From Microbulbifer marinus (GTDB taxonomy: Bacteria > Pseudomonadota > Gammaproteobacteria > Pseudomonadales > Cellvibrionaceae), in assembly GCF_900107725.1 (NCBI RefSeq), contig NZ_FNQO01000001.1:1046458-1110457 (forward strand): a DNA stretch of 64,000 nt, in the 5' to 3' direction. Position numbers and translations under genes: made by a program. Below the pieces are notes generated by a model that had not been told where the DNA came from, did not search any database, and saw only the letters and a program-made list of their open reading frames with translations. Below are positions 27,958-37,608 of the stretch, piece by piece (within the stretch, counting starts at the first letter, position 1; every line of letters begins with the position of its first letter).

Positions 27958-30204
27958 TCAGTGCAGTATCCGCCGTTTCGCCGATGCCACGTTCGGCAGC
28001 TGGTTGATCCGGTGCAGCACGCGGCTCAGCTCCTCGAAATTGTGAATCTCAGCGGTCAGCACCATATCCACCGTGTGCTTGTGTTTGTTGGAGCGGGTCT
28101 GCATGGCGGTGATGTTGATACGCTGGCTATCCAGCATTGTGGTGATGTCTCGCAGCAGTCCGTGTCGATCATAGGCCTCGATCATGATTTCCACGGCATA
28201 GAGCTCCTTGGGCTTCTTGGCCCACTCCACCTGCAACACCCGCTCGGATTCCTCCGTCTGCATGCGCAGCATGTTGGCGCAATCCTTGCGGTGAATGGAA
28301 ACGCCGCGACCGAGGGTGATGTAACCCATGATGTCGTCGCCCGGCACCGGGTTACAGCAGCGGGCGATATGGGTCATCAGGTTACCGACGCCGTCGATGT
28401 AGACATCGGCCTTACCCTCGCCACGCGCCACCGGCGCCGTCAGAGAGGGTACCGGTTCAACATGATCGACTTTCACCATGCGCTGGGCCGCGTTCAACAC
28501 CTGACCCACGCCGACATCCCCGGCCCCCACCGCAGCATAGAGGTCTTCCAGGGAGTGCATGTTCAGCTTCGCCGCCAGCTTTTCGAAATCAAAATCGCTC
28601 AGTGCCAGCTGCTTGAATTCACCGTCGAGGATACCGCGGCCATCGGCGATATTCTGATCCCGAGCCTGCTGCTTGAACCAGTGAACGATCTTGGCGCGGG
28701 CACGCGAAGTGGTGATATAGCCCATGCCCGCTGAGAGCCAGTCGCGACTCGGCGCCTCGCGCTTTCCGGTCAGGATTTCAACCTGGTTGGCGGTCTGCAA
28801 TTCGTGGTTCAGCGGCACTATGCGCCCGTCCACCTTGGCACCGCGGCAGCGATGGCCGATTTCCGTGTGGATCTTGTAGGCGAAGTCCAGCGGCGTGGCA
28901 CCGCGCGGCAGATCGACCACGTGGCCGTCGGGAGTGAAGACGTAGATGCGGGTATCGACATCGCTGGACTGCAGATCGTCCTCCAGCGGGTTGCCGCCCA
29001 CCTCCTCGTGCCAGTCGAGCACCTGGCGCAACCAGGAGATTTTCTGTTCGTAGCCGTCCTGGCCTTCCGATTTCTGGTCGGTGCCCTTGTAACGCCAGTG
29101 CGCACAGACGCCGTACTCCGCCTCCTCGTGCATGGCAAAGGTGCGAATCTGCACCTCCAGCACCTTGCGCTCCGGCCCGATCACCGCTGTGTGCAGCGAG
29201 CGATAGCCATTCTCTTTGGGCGAGGCAATGTAATCGTCGAATTCATTCGGAATGTTGCGCCACAGATTGTGCACGATACCCAGCACCGCGTAGCAGTCGC
29301 GCACCGTCGGCACCAGGATACGCACCGCGCGAATGTCGTAGACCTGGGAAAAACCGATGTTCTTCCGGCGCATCTTGCGCCAGATACTGTAGATATGTTT
29401 CGCGCGGCCATAGACATCGCCCTGGATATCCGCCCGCGCCAGCTCGCCCCGCAGCAGGTCGAGTACCTCGTCGATGTATTTCTGCCGCGCCAGCCGCTTT
29501 TCATCCAGCAATTTGGCAATCTGCTTATAGTCGCTCGGTTCCAGATAGCGGAAGGAGAGATCCTCGAGTTCCCACTTGATATGGCCGATACCCAGCCGGT
29601 GCGCCAGGGGGGCGTAGACGTCGGCAACTTCGCGCGCGACGCGCCGGCGCTTGGCCGGCTCGGCATTCTTGGCCGCGCGAATGGCACAGGTTCGCTCCGC
29701 CAGTTTGATCAGTGCCACGCGCACATCGTCTACCAGAGCCACCAGCATGCGGCGGATGTTTTCCGAGTGTTCCTCGACTGCAATACTGCGGCTATCCCCA
29801 CCGGTGTCGGCGCTGCGGCTGCGAATTGCCGCCATGCGCAACACGCCGCGAATCAGCTTGGCAACCGTCTTGCCGAACTCCTCTTCGACGGTTTTCAGCA
29901 GCAGACGCTTTTCCCGCACCGCGCGGTACAGCACCGCCGCACACAATGCCTCGGCATCGATCTGCAGGTCGGCGAGGATCTCGGCCATCTCCAGACCGGT
30001 GGCAAAGCTACTGGCACCCTCGGCCCAGATATTTTCCGCGGCGATCGCCCGCTTTTCCGCTTCGGCGCTGACTTCTGCGGCGCGGCGCAGGGTTACCAGC
30101 GCACCGCCGTCGAGTCCGGCCAGCGTTTGCACGTGGCGAAGCCAGGATTCCAAATCCAGTTCGCCATCGCCGCCGACGGAGTGGTGTTTTCTTACTTGAA
30201 CCAT
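27958..30204 (-). CDS. relA: GTP pyrophosphokinase RelA
   Basis: A 748-residue ribosome-associated ppGpp synthetase. The order is: N-terminal hydrolase-like region (residues about 40-190) without the HD metal motif, so likely hydrolase-dead; synthetase (about 240-390, with GYRSLHTAVIGP and the R-K-x-D-I equivalent RNIGFSQVYDIRAVRIL); TGS (about 415-475); zinc-finger region with HIARCCNPVPGD; and a C-terminal ACT domain (about 665-748). This is the RelA rather than the bifunctional SpoT architecture. The gene is followed by mazG. Confidence 0.97.
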   Translation of the reverse strand: MVQVRKHHSVGGDGELDLESWLRHVQTLAGLDGGALVTLRRAAEVSAEAEKRAIAAENIWAEGASSFATGLEMAEILADLQIDAEALCAAVLYRAVREKRLLLKTVEEEFGKTVAKLIRGVLRMAAIRSRSADTGGDSRSIAVEEHSENIRRMLVALVDDVRVALIKLAERTCAIRAAKNAEPAKRRRVAREVADVYAPLAHRLGIGHIKWELEDLSFRYLEPSDYKQIAKLLDEKRLARQKYIDEVLDLLRGELARADIQGDVYGRAKHIYSIWRKMRRKNIGFSQVYDIRAVRILVPTVRDCYAVLGIVHNLWRNIPNEFDDYIASPKENGYRSLHTAVIGPERKVLEVQIRTFAMHEEAEYGVCAHWRYKGTDQKSEGQDGYEQKISWLRQVLDWHEEVGGNPLEDDLQSSDVDTRIYVFTPDGHVVDLPRGATPLDFAYKIHTEIGHRCRGAKVDGRIVPLNHELQTANQVEILTGKREAPSRDWLSAGMGYITTSRARAKIVHWFKQQARDQNIADGRGILDGEFKQLALSDFDFEKLAAKLNMHSLEDLYAAVGAGDVGVGQVLNAAQRMVKVDHVEPVPSLTAPVARGEGKADVYIDGVGNLMTHIARCCNPVPGDDIMGYITLGRGVSIHRKDCANMLRMQTEESERVLQVEWAKKPKELYAVEIMIEAYDRHGLLRDITTMLDSQRINITAMQTRSNKHKHTVDMVLTAEIHNFEELSRVLHRINQLPNVASAKRRILH

Positions 30205-30254
30205 TGCTACTTATTGGTCTAATGGGAGCCATATGGCTCAGTGCGCCATCCTAT

Positions 30255-31148
30255 TCAGTCGTTATCGAACAGGCCGGATGACAGGTAGCGATCTCCCCGA
30301 TCGCAGATGATGGCTACGATAGTCGCATTCTCAACTTCCGCCGACAGGCGCAACGCCCCGGCCACGGCCCCACCGGAGGACACTCCGCAGAAAATGCCCT
30401 CTTCCCGCGCCAGCCGCCGGGTCATTTCCTCCGCCTCACGTTGGTCCATATCCATGACCCGATCCACCTCCTCGGGTACGAAAATCTTCGGCAGGTAGGC
30501 CTCCGGCCAGCGGCGGATGCCGGGGATACTGGAACCCTCGGTTGGCTGCAGACCGACGATCTGTATCTGCGGATTCTGCTCCTTCAGATAGCGGCCGCAG
30601 CCCATGATGGTCCCGGTAGTGCCCATCGAGGACACGAAGTGTGTCACGCGGCCACCGGTCTGGCGCCAGATCTCCGGGCCGGTTCCCTCGTAGTGCGCGC
30701 GCGGATTGTCGTCGTTGGCAAACTGGTTCAGGACCAGCCCCTTTCCCTCGGCTTGCATTTGCAATGCCAGATCCCGCGCGCCCTCCATCCCCGCGTCCGC
30801 GGTGACCAGGATCAGCTCGGCGCCGTAAGCGGTCATGGCCGCCTTGCGCTCATCGGTGGCGCTCTCGGGCATGATCAGGATCATCCGGTAACCCTTGATC
30901 GCTGCCGCCATCGCCAGGGCAATACCGGTGTTGCCGCTGGTAGCCTCGATCAGGGTATCACCCGGCACTATCTGGCCGCGAGCCTCGGCCCGACTGATCA
31001 TCGACAGCGCCGGGCGGTCCTTGACCGAACCGGCCGGATTGTTCCCCTCCAGCTTGAGCAGAATCGTATTGCTTGTCTCGCCCGGCAGGCGCTGCAGCCG
31101 TACCAGCGGCGTATTGCCGACACAGTCGGCAATCGTGGGGTAATCCAT
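30255..31148 (-). CDS. cysM: Cysteine synthase B
   Basis: A 297-residue PLP enzyme that makes cysteine from O-acetylserine and sulfide (or S-sulfocysteine from thiosulfate). The PLP Lys lies in NNPAGSVKDRPAL, the phosphate-binding loop is in SGNTG and the CysM-type active site STSG is replaced by EATSGNTG and GTTGTIMG. The start is the ATG at 31148 after GGAAAC. It diverges from the sensor kinase gene, as in Pseudomonas gacS-cysM. Confidence 0.95.
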   Translation of the reverse strand: MDYPTIADCVGNTPLVRLQRLPGETSNTILLKLEGNNPAGSVKDRPALSMISRAEARGQIVPGDTLIEATSGNTGIALAMAAAIKGYRMILIMPESATDERKAAMTAYGAELILVTADAGMEGARDLALQMQAEGKGLVLNQFANDDNPRAHYEGTGPEIWRQTGGRVTHFVSSMGTTGTIMGCGRYLKEQNPQIQIVGLQPTEGSSIPGIRRWPEAYLPKIFVPEEVDRVMDMDQREAEEMTRRLAREEGIFCGVSSGGAVAGALRLSAEVENATIVAIICDRGDRYLSSGLFDND

Positions 31149-31299
31149 AGGGTTTCCAAGTCCAGACCAAAAGCGGGGCGCCATTCTACCTTTCCCGCCA
31201 GCGCCTGCGAACCTCGGCCATATACCGGTTAGTTAGTGCGATATTCTGCCAGCGGGGGTAGAATCGGACAAAAATAGTCCAATCAAACAGTTCATCATC
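31149..31299. other. Divergent promoter region between cysM and the GacS-type kinase
   Basis: About 150 bases with a moderate AT bias around 31217-31245 and 31260-31290. It must hold both promoters. No recognisable operator or small gene was found. Confidence 0.4.
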
Positions 31300-34143
31300 A
31301 TGGCCGTATCCAAGCTACCGCAACCGGCACAGGATTCGCCGCCCCGCCTTCGCTCCCTGCGCGCGCTGCTGTTCCGCTTTACCCTGGCGCCTGCGCTGGT
31401 ACTGGCATTGATCCTCGGCGTCGTGTTCACCCTCCAGCAAATGCACGACCGCCGCCAGCTGTTGCTGAGCCACGGCCGCGCCAGCGCGGAGCAGCTGGCG
31501 GAGCTAATCGAGTTGAGCGGCGGCCAGCCTCTGGAGCTGCGCCTCCAGTGGCTGCACCGGAGCCTGCTGACCCTGATGCTGGAAAAGGACATGGTGCGCT
31601 CGGTGCAGATCTATTCCACCGAGGCGAGCGCCAACAGTCCGCTGGACCCGGAAACAGGCCTGCGGCTGCTGGACAGCGTCGGTCCGCGCCCGAAGACCCC
31701 CATCAGCAGCGAACTGCTGCGGGGCGACGAAGCATTTGTGTTCGAGCGGAACAACAGCCTGCAGATACTCCAACCGCTGGAAAGCGACGTCACCACCTGC
31801 TGGATCGCGATAGAACTGCACCGCCCCTATTTTCTGGTCGGCACCTACCAGGTGGTGCTGATCGGGCTGGTCGGGTTGATCATATGTTCCCTGGCGGCAC
31901 TGATCTGGTCGGTCTTCCTGTCCGAGCGCTTCGCCCACAGCCTGATGAGACTCGGACAAACCCTCGAAGCCATCGGCCGCGGCAAGTTCAACAAACGCGC
32001 CGAAGAGACCGACAACCGCGAGCTCGCCAGGCTGGCGGAGCAGATCAACGAGATGGCTGGCAATCTCTCAAGCTATCAGCAGGAGTACAAAGCCAACCTG
32101 ATGCAGTCGATGGACGACCTGCGCCAGTCACTGGACAGCATGGAAGAACAGAACATCGAGCTGGACCTGGCGCGCAAGAAAGCTCTGGAGGCGAGCAGGG
32201 TCAAATCCACCTTCCTCGCCAATACCAGCCACGAGATCCGCACCCCACTGAACGGCATTATCGGTTTCACCAACCTGCTGCTGAAAACCGACATCGACGA
32301 ACTGCAGCAGGACTATCTACAAACCATTCTGCGCTCGTCCGAGAATCTGCTCACCACCATCAACGATATTCTCGACTTTTCCCGCATCGAGTCCGGCAAC
32401 CTGGTGCTAGATCACATACCGATGAATCTCGGCCAGTTGCTGGAGGAAACACTGCAGATTTTGGCGCCCTTCGCCTACGAACAGCAACTCGAACTGGTTC
32501 CACTGATCGACGCACAGCTGCCCGGCACGCTGGTCGGCGATCCGCTGCGGATCAAGCAGATCCTGACCAACCTGGTCGGCAACGCGGTGCGCAGCTCCGA
32601 GGACGGCAATATTCCGGTGCGCATGAGCGTACAGAGCAGCAAAGACTCGGAGCTCATGATTCGCATCAGCGTCACCGATCTCGGCAACCGAATCGACGAA
32701 CTGAGCCGCCGGGAACTGCACCAGATACTGGTCAGCAAGACGCAGCAGCACAACCAGCAAATCAGCAATAACGGCCTCGGGCTGGCCATTGCCCGCAGTC
32801 TGGTGGAACGCATGCGCGGCAGTATCGGTATCGACGAGGCCGCCGGTGGCGGCAGCACCTTCTGGGTACTACTGCCGCTGCTGCTGGAGCGCAATCGCAC
32901 CATGTCGGTACGGGAACAGTTCCCCGGCTGCCGCCTGCTGCTTGCCGATCCGAATCGCATGACTCGGATGCAGGTGGCACAGCTGCTCAAGCACTGGCAG
33001 GTGGAAGCCGTCGAGCTGGCCGATGCCGATACGCTGCAGCCGGCCGTCGAGCAGATGTGGCGCCACGATGCCCTCTCCGATGCAGTGATCATCGACACCG
33101 CCATCGCCCAAGGCGACTTCGACAATTTCATCAGCACCGTACAGTCCCTTGTGGACACCTACCAGTGCCGGGTGATCATCCAGGGCTCCCCGGTGGAGCT
33201 ACGTCGCTGTTACGAGCAGCTGCGCACCCGCGTGCTCACGTTCCTGGCCAAACCCGTCACCCGCGACAACCTCTTGCGCGCGCTGAAGCGGGTGGCACCG
33301 CAACAATCCCCAAGCCGGCCCGGCGGCGCTAACCCGGCCCTGCCCTGGCCCGCGGCGCCGCGGGTGCTGGCGGTAGACGATCACGAAGCCAATCGCCTGC
33401 TGGTCAGTGAACTGCTGCGCGCGCAGGGCATCGAGGCCGTCATTGCCGCCAGCGGAGAGGAAGCGCTGGAACTATGGCAGCAGGAAAACTTCGACCTGAT
33501 TTTTATGGACATTCAGATGCCCGGCATGGACGGTATCGAAGCCACGCGACGCATCCGCGAGCAGGAAACCGGCCGGCGCATTCCAATTATTGCTCTGACT
33601 GCGCACGCCGGCGCCGAAGAGAAAGCGCGACTGCTCTCCGCCGGCCTCGACGACTACCTGAGTAAGCCGGTTAGCGAAGCCCAGCTCTCCCATATGATCA
33701 AGCGCTGGATGAAAATACTGACCCCAGCGATGCCCGATAACTACAGTTTTGAGCGTCTACGGCTGGTCGATGTCGCGGAGAGTGTCAGCCTCAGTAACAA
33801 CGATGCCGGCCTGGCGCGGGACATGATGCAGATGCTGATCAAGGGACTGGTTTCAGATGAACAGGAATTGAACCGGCTGCGCAGCAGCGGCGATCACAAG
33901 GGCATGTTCGAATTGGCCCACCGGATGCACGGCGGCTGCTGCTATTGCGGGGTCCCGCGACTGCGCGAAGCCACCGGCAAACTACAGGAAGAGTTGCGCC
34001 CGCTGCAGAATCGCGACACAGCGGAAATCAATGACCAGAGCGTAGAGGCAGTTATGCGGGAAATCCGCGCGCTGCGCGAATGGGCGTCGGAGCAGGACAT
34101 GGACGCGTTGTTCGGGGTGGAGGCAACCGAAACAGAAAGCTGA
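31300..34143 (+). CDS. gacS: Hybrid sensor histidine kinase, GacS/BarA type
   Basis: A 947-residue inner-membrane phosphorelay kinase. TM1 (about 28-46), a periplasmic sensor (47-182) and TM2 (about 186-212) are followed by HAMP, a HisKA domain with His311 in NTSHEIRTPLN, HATPase (about 405-530), a degenerate first receiver (about 545-660), a canonical second receiver with Asp737 in FMDIQMPGMDG and an HPt domain with His874 in LAHRMHGG. In the ATPase the N-box and GLGLAI G2 box are normal, but the G1 box reads DLGNRI instead of D-x-G-x-G and the F-box is not visible. It should control a GacA/UvrY-type regulator, which is not in this window. Confidence 0.9.
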   Translation: MAVSKLPQPAQDSPPRLRSLRALLFRFTLAPALVLALILGVVFTLQQMHDRRQLLLSHGRASAEQLAELIELSGGQPLELRLQWLHRSLLTLMLEKDMVRSVQIYSTEASANSPLDPETGLRLLDSVGPRPKTPISSELLRGDEAFVFERNNSLQILQPLESDVTTCWIAIELHRPYFLVGTYQVVLIGLVGLIICSLAALIWSVFLSERFAHSLMRLGQTLEAIGRGKFNKRAEETDNRELARLAEQINEMAGNLSSYQQEYKANLMQSMDDLRQSLDSMEEQNIELDLARKKALEASRVKSTFLANTSHEIRTPLNGIIGFTNLLLKTDIDELQQDYLQTILRSSENLLTTINDILDFSRIESGNLVLDHIPMNLGQLLEETLQILAPFAYEQQLELVPLIDAQLPGTLVGDPLRIKQILTNLVGNAVRSSEDGNIPVRMSVQSSKDSELMIRISVTDLGNRIDELSRRELHQILVSKTQQHNQQISNNGLGLAIARSLVERMRGSIGIDEAAGGGSTFWVLLPLLLERNRTMSVREQFPGCRLLLADPNRMTRMQVAQLLKHWQVEAVELADADTLQPAVEQMWRHDALSDAVIIDTAIAQGDFDNFISTVQSLVDTYQCRVIIQGSPVELRRCYEQLRTRVLTFLAKPVTRDNLLRALKRVAPQQSPSRPGGANPALPWPAAPRVLAVDDHEANRLLVSELLRAQGIEAVIAASGEEALELWQQENFDLIFMDIQMPGMDGIEATRRIREQETGRRIPIIALTAHAGAEEKARLLSAGLDDYLSKPVSEAQLSHMIKRWMKILTPAMPDNYSFERLRLVDVAESVSLSNNDAGLARDMMQMLIKGLVSDEQELNRLRSSGDHKGMFELAHRMHGGCCYCGVPRLREATGKLQEELRPLQNRDTAEINDQSVEAVMREIRALREWASEQDMDALFGVEATETES

Positions 34144-34156
34144 GTGCGAGCGCCGG

Positions 34157-34540
34157 CTAACTCTCAAAAATAACAAACGCCAGGGCGAAGTCTTTTTCAT
34201 CCGACAGGCTCAGGTGAATCCGCGCCACCCCCATCGCATCGGCGCGCGCCCTGGCCGCGCCGGACAAGAACACCTGCGGTGCCTCCCCCCTGCGGCGCCG
34301 CACTTCGATATGCTGCCAGGAAATACCGCGGCCAATACCGGTGCCCAGCGCCTTGCCCAGCGCCTCCTTCGCGGCGAAGCGCTTGCAGAGATAGGCGGCG
34401 CGATTGGGGATCGCCAATTCGGCAAAGGCGCGCTGCTCCCCCGCAGACAGTACCCGCTCGACAAAGCGGTCGCCGAACCGACGCCAGGCGGCTTCGACGC
34501 GGGAATAACTGCAGATATCGGTACCGATGCTAACGATCAT
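34157..34540 (-). CDS. acpS: Holo-[acyl-carrier-protein] synthase
   Basis: A 127-residue phosphopantetheinyl transferase that activates ACP with the 4'-phosphopantetheine arm of CoA. The metal-binding Asp is in IGTDICSYSRVE and the Glu in RFAAKEALGKALGTG; ISWQHIEVRR follows. The gene starts inside the last bases of recO (11-base overlap), so it is translationally coupled. It is convergent with the kinase gene. Confidence 0.95.
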   Translation of the reverse strand: MIVSIGTDICSYSRVEAAWRRFGDRFVERVLSAGEQRAFAELAIPNRAAYLCKRFAAKEALGKALGTGIGRGISWQHIEVRRRRGEAPQVFLSGAARARADAMGVARIHLSLSDEKDFALAFVIFES

Positions 34541-35288
34541 TGTTGCTGTAGACCTGTCTGAAAAGTTCGCGGCTCTGCAGTGGGCGGTCGCCCAACAGCG
34601 GAGTCAGGAGCAGGCGGGTGAGCCGCTTGGCAGGAGCCAGTAGAGTCGTGGCGAATTCGCCGTTTTGCAGCGCCTGTTCCAGCGCCAGCAGATCGGCGCC
34701 GGAAAACTCGCCACGGATCTCTCGCTCATCGCCCCGGCGGTGTACCGGCACAAAACCGGTTTCAGCCTCCAACCGGTAACACGCACCGGCTGTCACGGGC
34801 CCCTGACTGTGAGCACAGTAACTCAACTGCGGACAGCTGCCGAGCTCCTGCAACAACTGCAGCTCGAAGCGCCGCAGCGGGGGCTCCAGTTGTCCCGCAC
34901 CGGTGCCATCGAGCGCTGCCAACGTCTGTAGCAGGGTCTGGTAGCAGGCGAAGACTTCATACTGAGCCTCCCCCACCGCCAACAGGCGCATCAGCAATTC
35001 GTTGGCATAAAGACCGGCGTATACGGCCCGGCCCTTTAGCCAGAGCGCGCTGCCGGCATTCTCCACCGGCCCCAGGGTTTTCAGTTCGCCGCGCCCGAGC
35101 AGGGAAACCAGTAACGGTACAAAGGGTTGCAGCGATTGCTGGCGGCGCTGCTTGTCGCGGCGTGCACCGCGCGCAACACAGCCGATCCTGCCGTACTCCG
35201 GCGTCAACAGCTCCAGGATCAGACTGGAATCGCTGTAGGGGCGCGAGTGCAGAATGTAGGCGGGCTGTAGAGGTTGCTGTTGCGCCAT
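34530..35288 (-). CDS. recO: DNA repair protein RecO
   Basis: A 252-residue RecF-pathway mediator that anneals DNA and helps load RecA. An N-terminal OB fold (AYILHSRPYSDSSLILELLT, GRIGCVARGARR) is followed by a helical C-terminal domain, with the usual FELQLLQELG and CAH...PVTAG region. Its usual neighbour pdxJ is absent: recO overlaps acpS directly. Confidence 0.95.
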   Translation of the reverse strand: MAQQQPLQPAYILHSRPYSDSSLILELLTPEYGRIGCVARGARRDKQRRQQSLQPFVPLLVSLLGRGELKTLGPVENAGSALWLKGRAVYAGLYANELLMRLLAVGEAQYEVFACYQTLLQTLAALDGTGAGQLEPPLRRFELQLLQELGSCPQLSYCAHSQGPVTAGACYRLEAETGFVPVHRRGDEREIRGEFSGADLLALEQALQNGEFATTLLAPAKRLTRLLLTPLLGDRPLQSRELFRQVYSNNDR

Positions 35289-35296
35289 GGCGTGCT

Positions 35297-35440
35297 CGGT
35301 CAGGGCAAATGCTCGAGATGGTTCGGCAGCGGAACCCAGTGGTGCTTGTGTTTTTCATAGGTGGAGACCGGCGGCGCGGCAAATACGCCCACCGGCTCCG
35401 GCTCCACATTCAGCTGCAGATACACTGTGGCGCCGAGAGT
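35297..35440 (-). pseudogene. Coding-like remnant between era and recO
   Basis: Read on the minus strand, about 45 codons just after the era stop give a non-repetitive, protein-like sequence (VYLQLNVEPEPVGVF and HHWVPLPNHLEHLP) ending in TGA just before recO. Upstream the same frame runs into the era coding region and becomes Arg-rich shadow sequence. This looks like the 3' end of a gene that lost its start. I do not recognise a family. Confidence 0.3.
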
Positions 35441-36339
35441 TATTCGTCGCGGTAGCCGAGGCTGCGCAAGGCACGCTCGTCGTCGGACCAGCCGGATTTC
35501 ACCTTGACCCACAGGTTGAGCATGACCTTGCTGTCAAACAGCCGCTCCATATCCTCGCGCGCCTGACTGCCGATCTGCTTGATGCGCTCGCCCTTGTTGC
35601 CGATGATGATGCGCTTCTGTCCGGAGCGCTCTACCAGAATCGCGGCACTGATATGCAATATAGGACCGTCTTGACTGAACTCCTCCACCTCAACCGTAAC
35701 CTGATAGGGCACTTCGGCACCGAGCTGACGCATGATCTTCTCGCGCACAATTTCCGCGGCAAGGAAACGCGAACTGCGGTCGGTAATCTGATCTTCCGGA
35801 AAGAAGTGCTGTCCCTCCGGCAGGTGTTGCACTATCACGTTTTCCAGCGTATCCAGATTGGTGCCACGCAGGGCTGAGATAGGCACTATTTCGGCCTTTG
35901 GATGGCTTTCCGCCAGCGCCTGTAACTGCGGCAGTAGGTCGCCCTTGTCGCCGAGCTGGTCCACCTTGTTAACCGCGATGACCAGCGGGCACTTAATACC
36001 GCGCAGCTTGTCCGCCACCAGCTGATCGCCCTCGGTCCAGCGGGTGCGTTCCACCACGAATACAACCACATCCACATCGCGGGCGGCACTGGCCGCCGCG
36101 CGGTTCATATAGCGGTTGATCGCTTTTTCCTGATCGGCGTGCAGGCCGGGGGTATCCACAAAGATGATCTGGTTCGGGCCTTCGGTCTTGATGCCGAGCA
36201 TATTGTGGCGGGTTGTCTGCGGCTTGCGCGAGGTAATCGCCAGCTTCTGTCCCAGCAAGTGGTTCAGCAGGGTGGACTTACCCACATTCGGGCGGCCGAC
36301 AATGGCGACATAGCCACAGCGGGAGGGTTGGTCGTTCAA
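35440..36339 (-). CDS. era: GTPase Era
   Basis: A 299-residue GTPase needed for 16S rRNA maturation and 30S assembly. G1 is [10 protein letters not shown]3 DTPGLH, G4 NKVDQL; the C-terminal KH domain has [13 protein letters not shown]. It starts with a TTG at 36339, with GGAG 7 bases upstream. A 93-base gap with a small imperfect hairpin separates it from rnc, whereas in many relatives rnc and era touch. Confidence 0.96.
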   Translation of the reverse strand: MNDQPSRCGYVAIVGRPNVGKSTLLNHLLGQKLAITSRKPQTTRHNMLGIKTEGPNQIIFVDTPGLHADQEKAINRYMNRAAASAARDVDVVVFVVERTRWTEGDQLVADKLRGIKCPLVIAVNKVDQLGDKGDLLPQLQALAESHPKAEIVPISALRGTNLDTLENVIVQHLPEGQHFFPEDQITDRSSRFLAAEIVREKIMRQLGAEVPYQVTVEVEEFSQDGPILHISAAILVERSGQKRIIIGNKGERIKQIGSQAREDMERLFDSKVMLNLWVKVKSGWSDDERALRSLGYRDE

Positions 36340-36432
36340 ATAATTTCTCCGAAAAAGTTATTCCGGGTTCCACCCAGCGCGGGATTCCCGGAGCGGCTCG
36401 ATCTGCGCTAAAGAACTTCGAGCATAATAGCC

Positions 36433-37125
36433 TCAGCCCTGGCCGATCAGGCGGTTGTATGCCTCGGTGGCTGCGGCCTTTTCCGCGCCGCGGCGACTGC
36501 TGGCCTGACCGCGTACCGGCTGCGCCAGTCCGCTGACCCGGCACTCTACGACAAACTGCTGGGCGTGCTCGGCACCGGCGACCTCCACGACAGTGTACTC
36601 CGGTAGCGGTTTCTGACGCGCCTGCAGCCATTCCTGCAAGCGCGTCTTGGGATCCTTGGCGGTTTCCAGGGAGAGGTTCTGCAGGCGGGACGCGAACCAG
36701 GCCAGCACCCGTTCGCGGGCGGTTTCCAGGCCGGCATCCAGATAAATGGCCCCTATCAGCGCTTCCACCGCGTCGGCGAGGATTGACGCGCGGCGGAAAC
36801 CGCCACTCTTCATTTCACCCTCACCGAGGCGCAGACAATCGCCGATCTCCATCTCCCGCGCCAGTTTCGCCAGGGTCTCACCGCTGACCAGCTGCGCGCG
36901 CAGGCGGCTCAGCTGCCCTTCCCTGCCCTGGGGAAACTGCTCGAACAGGGCGGCGCCGATGGTAAAGCCGAGAATGGAATCGCCGAGAAATTCCAACCGC
37001 TCGTTGTTGCGGCTGCCGTGAGAGCGGTGAGTCAGCGCCAGTTCCAGCAGGTCCCGGCGCTCGAAGCTGTGGCCGAGGCGCCCACACAGGCGCTCCAGCA
37101 AGAGGTCATTGGAGAAATCAGTCAC
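36433..37125 (-). CDS. rnc: Ribonuclease III
   Basis: A 230-residue dsRNA endonuclease for rRNA processing. The catalytic signature is [12 protein letters not shown], with the second acidic cluster in [12 protein letters not shown], followed by a C-terminal dsRNA-binding domain ([11 protein letters not shown] ... [12 protein letters not shown]). The first 8 bases overlap the end of the DUF4845 gene, which suggests translational coupling. Confidence 0.96.
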   Translation of the reverse strand: MTDFSNDLLLERLCGRLGHSFERRDLLELALTHRSHGSRNNERLEFLGDSILGFTIGAALFEQFPQGREGQLSRLRAQLVSGETLAKLAREMEIGDCLRLGEGEMKSGGFRRASILADAVEALIGAIYLDAGLETARERVLAWFASRLQNLSLETAKDPKTRLQEWLQARQKPLPEYTVVEVAGAEHAQQFVVECRVSGLAQPVRGQASSRRGAEKAAATEAYNRLIGQG

Positions 37126-37558
37126 GTTTGCGGAATTGCTCCAGATCTACCAGCGGCTCACAGCAGAGCTCCGGCTTGGCGGTATTGAGCTGCTTATCGA
37201 ACTTCATCACAACATCCACGTTGCGGATCAGCGGCTGGCGCAGCTCGTAGTCCACACTCACCAGCACGCTGTCGGCACCACGGATAACCTGCACCGCCTT
37301 GGTCGGCTCACCGCGCACGTTGTTGATCAGGAAGAAACGGTCGAGTTCACTCTTGATCTGCCCACGTGTCATATCGCGCAGATTTGGATTCTCCGCCAGC
37401 TTCTTCAACCCCTCGTCCACGTAGTAGGCGTCAATATAAGCCGGCCCCATCTTGGACACACAAGTCAGGATAAAACCGAAAACCGCTACTATCAGCATTA
37501 AACTCCAGTAGCTCATGCCCCGCTGGCCGCGCAGAGAAGAACGGATATACCCACTCAT
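37118..37558 (-). CDS. DUF4845 membrane protein
   Basis: A 146-residue protein of the DUF4845 family, commonly found between lepB and rnc in gammaproteobacteria. A basic start with [23 protein letters not shown] forms one membrane helix; the rest ([29 protein letters not shown]) is soluble, probably periplasmic. No function is established. I start at the ATG at 37558, with GAGGG 8 bases upstream. Confidence 0.85.
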   Translation of the reverse strand: MSGYIRSSLRGQRGMSYWSLMLIVAVFGFILTCVSKMGPAYIDAYYVDEGLKKLAENPNLRDMTRGQIKSELDRFFLINNVRGEPTKAVQVIRGADSVLVSVDYELRQPLIRNVDVVMKFDKQLNTAKPELCCEPLVDLEQFRKRD

Positions 37559-37608
37559 TGAATCACCCTCGATCATTATTGCTGTAATTAATTCGATCGT
37601 AACGCCAT

